From Rodentibacter haemolyticus (GTDB taxonomy: Bacteria; Pseudomonadota; Gammaproteobacteria; Enterobacterales; Pasteurellaceae): DNA of 64,000 bases. Positions 61,916 through 64,000 of the stretch are shown here, piece after piece. Every line of letters begins with the position of its first letter. Within the stretch, counting starts at the first letter, position 1. The position numbers and the translations under genes are program-made. Location of the stretch: contig NZ_CP063056.1 in assembly GCF_015356115.1 (NCBI RefSeq), positions 2,170,001 through 2,234,000 of the forward strand, given 5' to 3'. The notes under the pieces are model-generated. The model was not told the origin of the DNA. It made no database searches and saw nothing but the letters and a program-made list of their open reading frames with translations.

Positions 61916-62609
61916 AATAAAACGGCGATGGCATTCTTTCGCTTTGTTTAGTGTGACACAATTTGCCTTTGCCGAACCGAACCAAAAAGATTTTTTCGTT
62001 CAGAATCAACCTTATTTACCTTCTGTAGATACGTTAAGATTTGAGGACGGACGGGATTATTTTTCCTATCAAGAACCAATTAAACAACCTTTACGGGCAG
62101 ACAAAAAAATTCGTATTCAATTCTTTTTTGATTATGATTGTCGAGTATGTTCGTCTGCACTGGATATTTTGGAGCTTTATGCTCAGATACGCCCGAATAA
62201 AATTGCTTTGGAACAATACCCCGTCGCAACGGCGGAAAGCCAATTTAGCGCAAGGGTATTTTATACTTTAAAAACACTAAAAGCAGATGAACTGTTAAAT
62301 GTGCTGTTATTTGAAACTTCGGAAAAATCTCGCTATGAAGAATTGGCTTCTTCTGCCAAAATCCTGGAATGGGCGGAGAAAAAGGGGATTGATAAGTATG
62401 CCTTTTCACAAATAAAAAATTCGGATTCCGTGAAAGAGCAGGTGCAAGATGCCGTTGAATTAACGGAGGAATATGGGGTATTTACTTATCCTTACGTTGT
62501 TATTGGCGGTAAATACGTACTTACTGCCAGCACGCTTTATAATGATGATTATGCCGTAGCGGTGTTGGATTATTTAGTCGATAAATTAGAAAGGGAACGT
62601 AAAAAATGA
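61908..62609 (+). CDS. DsbA-like periplasmic protein with CRVC active site
   Basis: A 233-residue protein with a signal peptide (RRWHSFALFSVTQFAFA). FFFDYDCRVCSSALDILELY provides a thioredoxin-fold CXXC, and VFTYPYVVIGG the cis-proline loop. The insertion between them is helical, as in DsbA. It starts inside the recJ 3' end and overlaps mtnN by 4 bp, so it is coupled to both. A thiol-redox role is likely; the substrate is unknown, and it is not obviously canonical DsbA. Confidence 0.8.
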   Translation: MSKIKRRWHSFALFSVTQFAFAEPNQKDFFVQNQPYLPSVDTLRFEDGRDYFSYQEPIKQPLRADKKIRIQFFFDYDCRVCSSALDILELYAQIRPNKIALEQYPVATAESQFSARVFYTLKTLKADELLNVLLFETSEKSRYEELASSAKILEWAEKKGIDKYAFSQIKNSDSVKEQVQDAVELTEEYGVFTYPYVVIGGKYVLTASTLYNDDYAVAVLDYLVDKLERERKK

Positions 62610-63295
62610 AAATCGGTATTGTCGGCGCCATGGCGCAAGAAGTGGAAATTTTAGCCGGGTTAATGGAAGATAAAACGGAAACACGCATTGCAAGTGCGGT
62701 CATTTTTGAGGGTAAAATTAATGGAAAAGATGTCGCCTTATTGCAATCGGGCATTGGTAAAGTGGCGGCAGCCTTAGGTACAACCGCCTTATTGCAACTG
62801 ACAAAACCGGATATGGTAATAAATACCGGTTCTGCCGGCGGTGTGGCAAAAGGGTTAAAAGTCGGTGATATTGTTATTTCTGATGAAACACGCTATCACG
62901 ATGCGGATGTTACCGCATTTGGTTATGAAAAAGGTCAACTGCCTGCGAATCCGGCGGCATTTTTATCGGATAAAAACTTGGCGGATTTAGCGGAAGAAAT
63001 CGCACAAGCACAAGGGCAATCGGTGAAACGGGGTTTGATTTGTTCGGGTGATAGTTTTATCAATAGCGAAGAAAAAATCACAGCGATTAAACTTGATTTT
63101 CCGAATGTAGTGGGCGTAGAAATGGAAGCAACCGCTATTGCGCAAATATGCCACGCTTTTGATGTGCCCTTTGTGGTGGTTCGAGCTATTTCTGATGCCG
63201 GAGATGGGGAGGCTAGTATGTCTTTTGACGAGTTTTTACCATTGGCGGCGAAACAATCCTCGGCATTAGTGTTAGGAATGTTGGATAGATTGTAG
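62606..63295 (+). CDS. mtnN: MTA/SAH nucleosidase
   Basis: A 229-residue enzyme cleaving 5'-methylthioadenosine and S-adenosylhomocysteine. MKIGIVGAMAQEVEIL at the N-terminus, NTGSAGGV, and VEMEATAIAQICH with the following RAISDAGDG are diagnostic, the last carrying the catalytic aspartate. The ATG overlaps the preceding stop (ATGA). Confidence 0.96.
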   Translation: MKIGIVGAMAQEVEILAGLMEDKTETRIASAVIFEGKINGKDVALLQSGIGKVAAALGTTALLQLTKPDMVINTGSAGGVAKGLKVGDIVISDETRYHDADVTAFGYEKGQLPANPAAFLSDKNLADLAEEIAQAQGQSVKRGLICSGDSFINSEEKITAIKLDFPNVVGVEMEATAIAQICHAFDVPFVVVRAISDAGDGEASMSFDEFLPLAAKQSSALVLGMLDRL

Positions 63296-63320
63296 TTAAT
63301 GGTTTATTAGGAGCGATGAG

Positions 63321-63992
63321 ATGGGAATGATCATTACCGTTGATGGTCCAAGTGGCGTAGGTAAGGGTACGCTGTGTTATGCTTTAGCTGAAAAACTCGG
63401 GTATGCCTTACTGGACAGTGGGGCAATCTATCGTGTTACAGCGTTAGCGGCGTTGAAAAGTGCGGTCGATTTATCGGATGAATTAGCGTTGGCAGAGTTG
63501 GCGCGTAGTTTAGATATTCAATTCATACCGGAAGATGGAGAAGTGAAGATTGTATTGAATGGTGAGAATGTAAGCCATTTAATTCGTACCCAGGAAGTAG
63601 CGAATGGCGCATCGAAAATCGCAATCTTTCCGAGAGTTCGAACCGCTTTATTGCAACTTCAGCAAAATTTCGCCAAAAATGACGGGCTGATTGCAGATGG
63701 GCGGGATATGGGAACGGTGGTGTTTCCGAATGCACAAGTGAAGTTATTTTTAGATGCGAGTGCGGAAGAACGTGCAAAAAGACGCTACAAACAGTTGCAA
63801 AATAACGGAATTAGTGGTAACTTTGCGCAGATTTTAGCCGAGATACAGGAACGCGATTTTCGGGATAGAAACCGTGAAGTTGCGCCTCTTAAACCGGCTG
63901 AAGATGCGTTGTTGTTAGACAGCACGACATTGAGTATTGATGAGGTCATTGCTCAGGCGTTGGATTATATTCGGCAACGTACAAAGGGTTAA
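63321..63992 (+). CDS. cmk: Cytidylate kinase
   Basis: A 223-residue (d)CMP kinase. Walker A is VDGPSGVGKGTL, followed by LLDSGAIYR in the CMP-binding region and IADGRDMGTVVFP. AGGAG lies 8 bp before the ATG. It is complete, ending 8 bp before the window edge. Confidence 0.96.
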   Translation: MGMIITVDGPSGVGKGTLCYALAEKLGYALLDSGAIYRVTALAALKSAVDLSDELALAELARSLDIQFIPEDGEVKIVLNGENVSHLIRTQEVANGASKIAIFPRVRTALLQLQQNFAKNDGLIADGRDMGTVVFPNAQVKLFLDASAEERAKRRYKQLQNNGISGNFAQILAEIQERDFRDRNREVAPLKPAEDALLLDSTTLSIDEVIAQALDYIRQRTKG

Positions 63993-64000
63993 TCTCCGGT

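Overview
The window comes from a Pasteurellaceae genome of the Haemophilus/Aggregatibacter branch. The 9-mer AAGTGCGGT (Hin-type DNA uptake signal sequence) and its complement ACCGCACTT occur throughout. Core genes such as comEC (rec2), letAB, proQ-prc, ldtD-mepK-gloC, comEC-msbA-lpxK-ycaR-kdsB-uvrC and dsbC-recJ-mtnN-cmk are typical of that family in type or arrangement. The genus cannot be fixed from the sequence alone; Aggregatibacter or a close Haemophilus relative is my best guess.

Region by region. 1-4.0 kb (minus strand): a TonB-dependent receptor with a Fur-box-like site upstream, followed by a PqqL-type M16 zinc protease cut by the window edge; the pair resembles receptor/protease iron-piracy modules. 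4.3-14.6 kb: a type I restriction-modification island. Its order is hsdM, a small DCL/DUF3223-like gene, hsdS, a coiled-coil membrane protein, a tandem repeat array, a REP-associated tyrosine transposase (RAYT), a Fic gene and hsdR. hsdM carries nine CCGAA pentamers just after its ATG and is out of frame (OFF) as written. hsdS carries a G9 tract between its two target-recognition halves and is in frame. 14.7-31 kb: gyrA, degQ/htrA, zapG, ridA, a YwiC-like membrane protein, a Sel1-repeat protein, an LTA-synthase-like sulfatase-fold enzyme, a CPA1 antiporter, an EEP-family phosphoesterase, a small lipoprotein and letAB. 31-42.5 kb: proQ-prc, the ldtD-mepK-gloC group, argS, yecM, two lipoproteins, folK, pcnB (apparently starting at ATT) and dksA. 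42.7-51.9 kb: comEC with a Sxy/CRP-S competence site, msbA, lpxK, ycaR, kdsB, uvrC and a TerC-family gene. 52-64 kb: a decayed toxin-antitoxin relic, ilvIH, an AT-rich GT4 glycosyltransferase with a strong promoter and a possible sRNA or leader, lysS, prfB with its programmed +1 frameshift, dsbC, recJ, a CXXC periplasmic protein, mtnN and cmk.

Intergenic DNA is unusually rich in repeats. One family is a REP/REPIN (GTAGGGTGGGCAAC...GTTGCCCACC...TTTGCCCACCCTAC), probably mobilised by the RAYT that sits among copies at 9-10 kb. A second is a palindrome with GCCGTAACGCACC. A third, apparently nested around the other two, has MITE-like inverted ends (GGTATTATGTAGC..TTGCACAAA). Many terminators are inverted uptake-sequence pairs.

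Most striking is the type I R-M island. It has two independent simple-repeat switches: hsdM for ON/OFF and hsdS for full-length versus half-length specificity subunit. It also has embedded accessory genes, and a 121-bp tandem array in which three copies of the hsdR ribosome-binding site and start region can be recognised.
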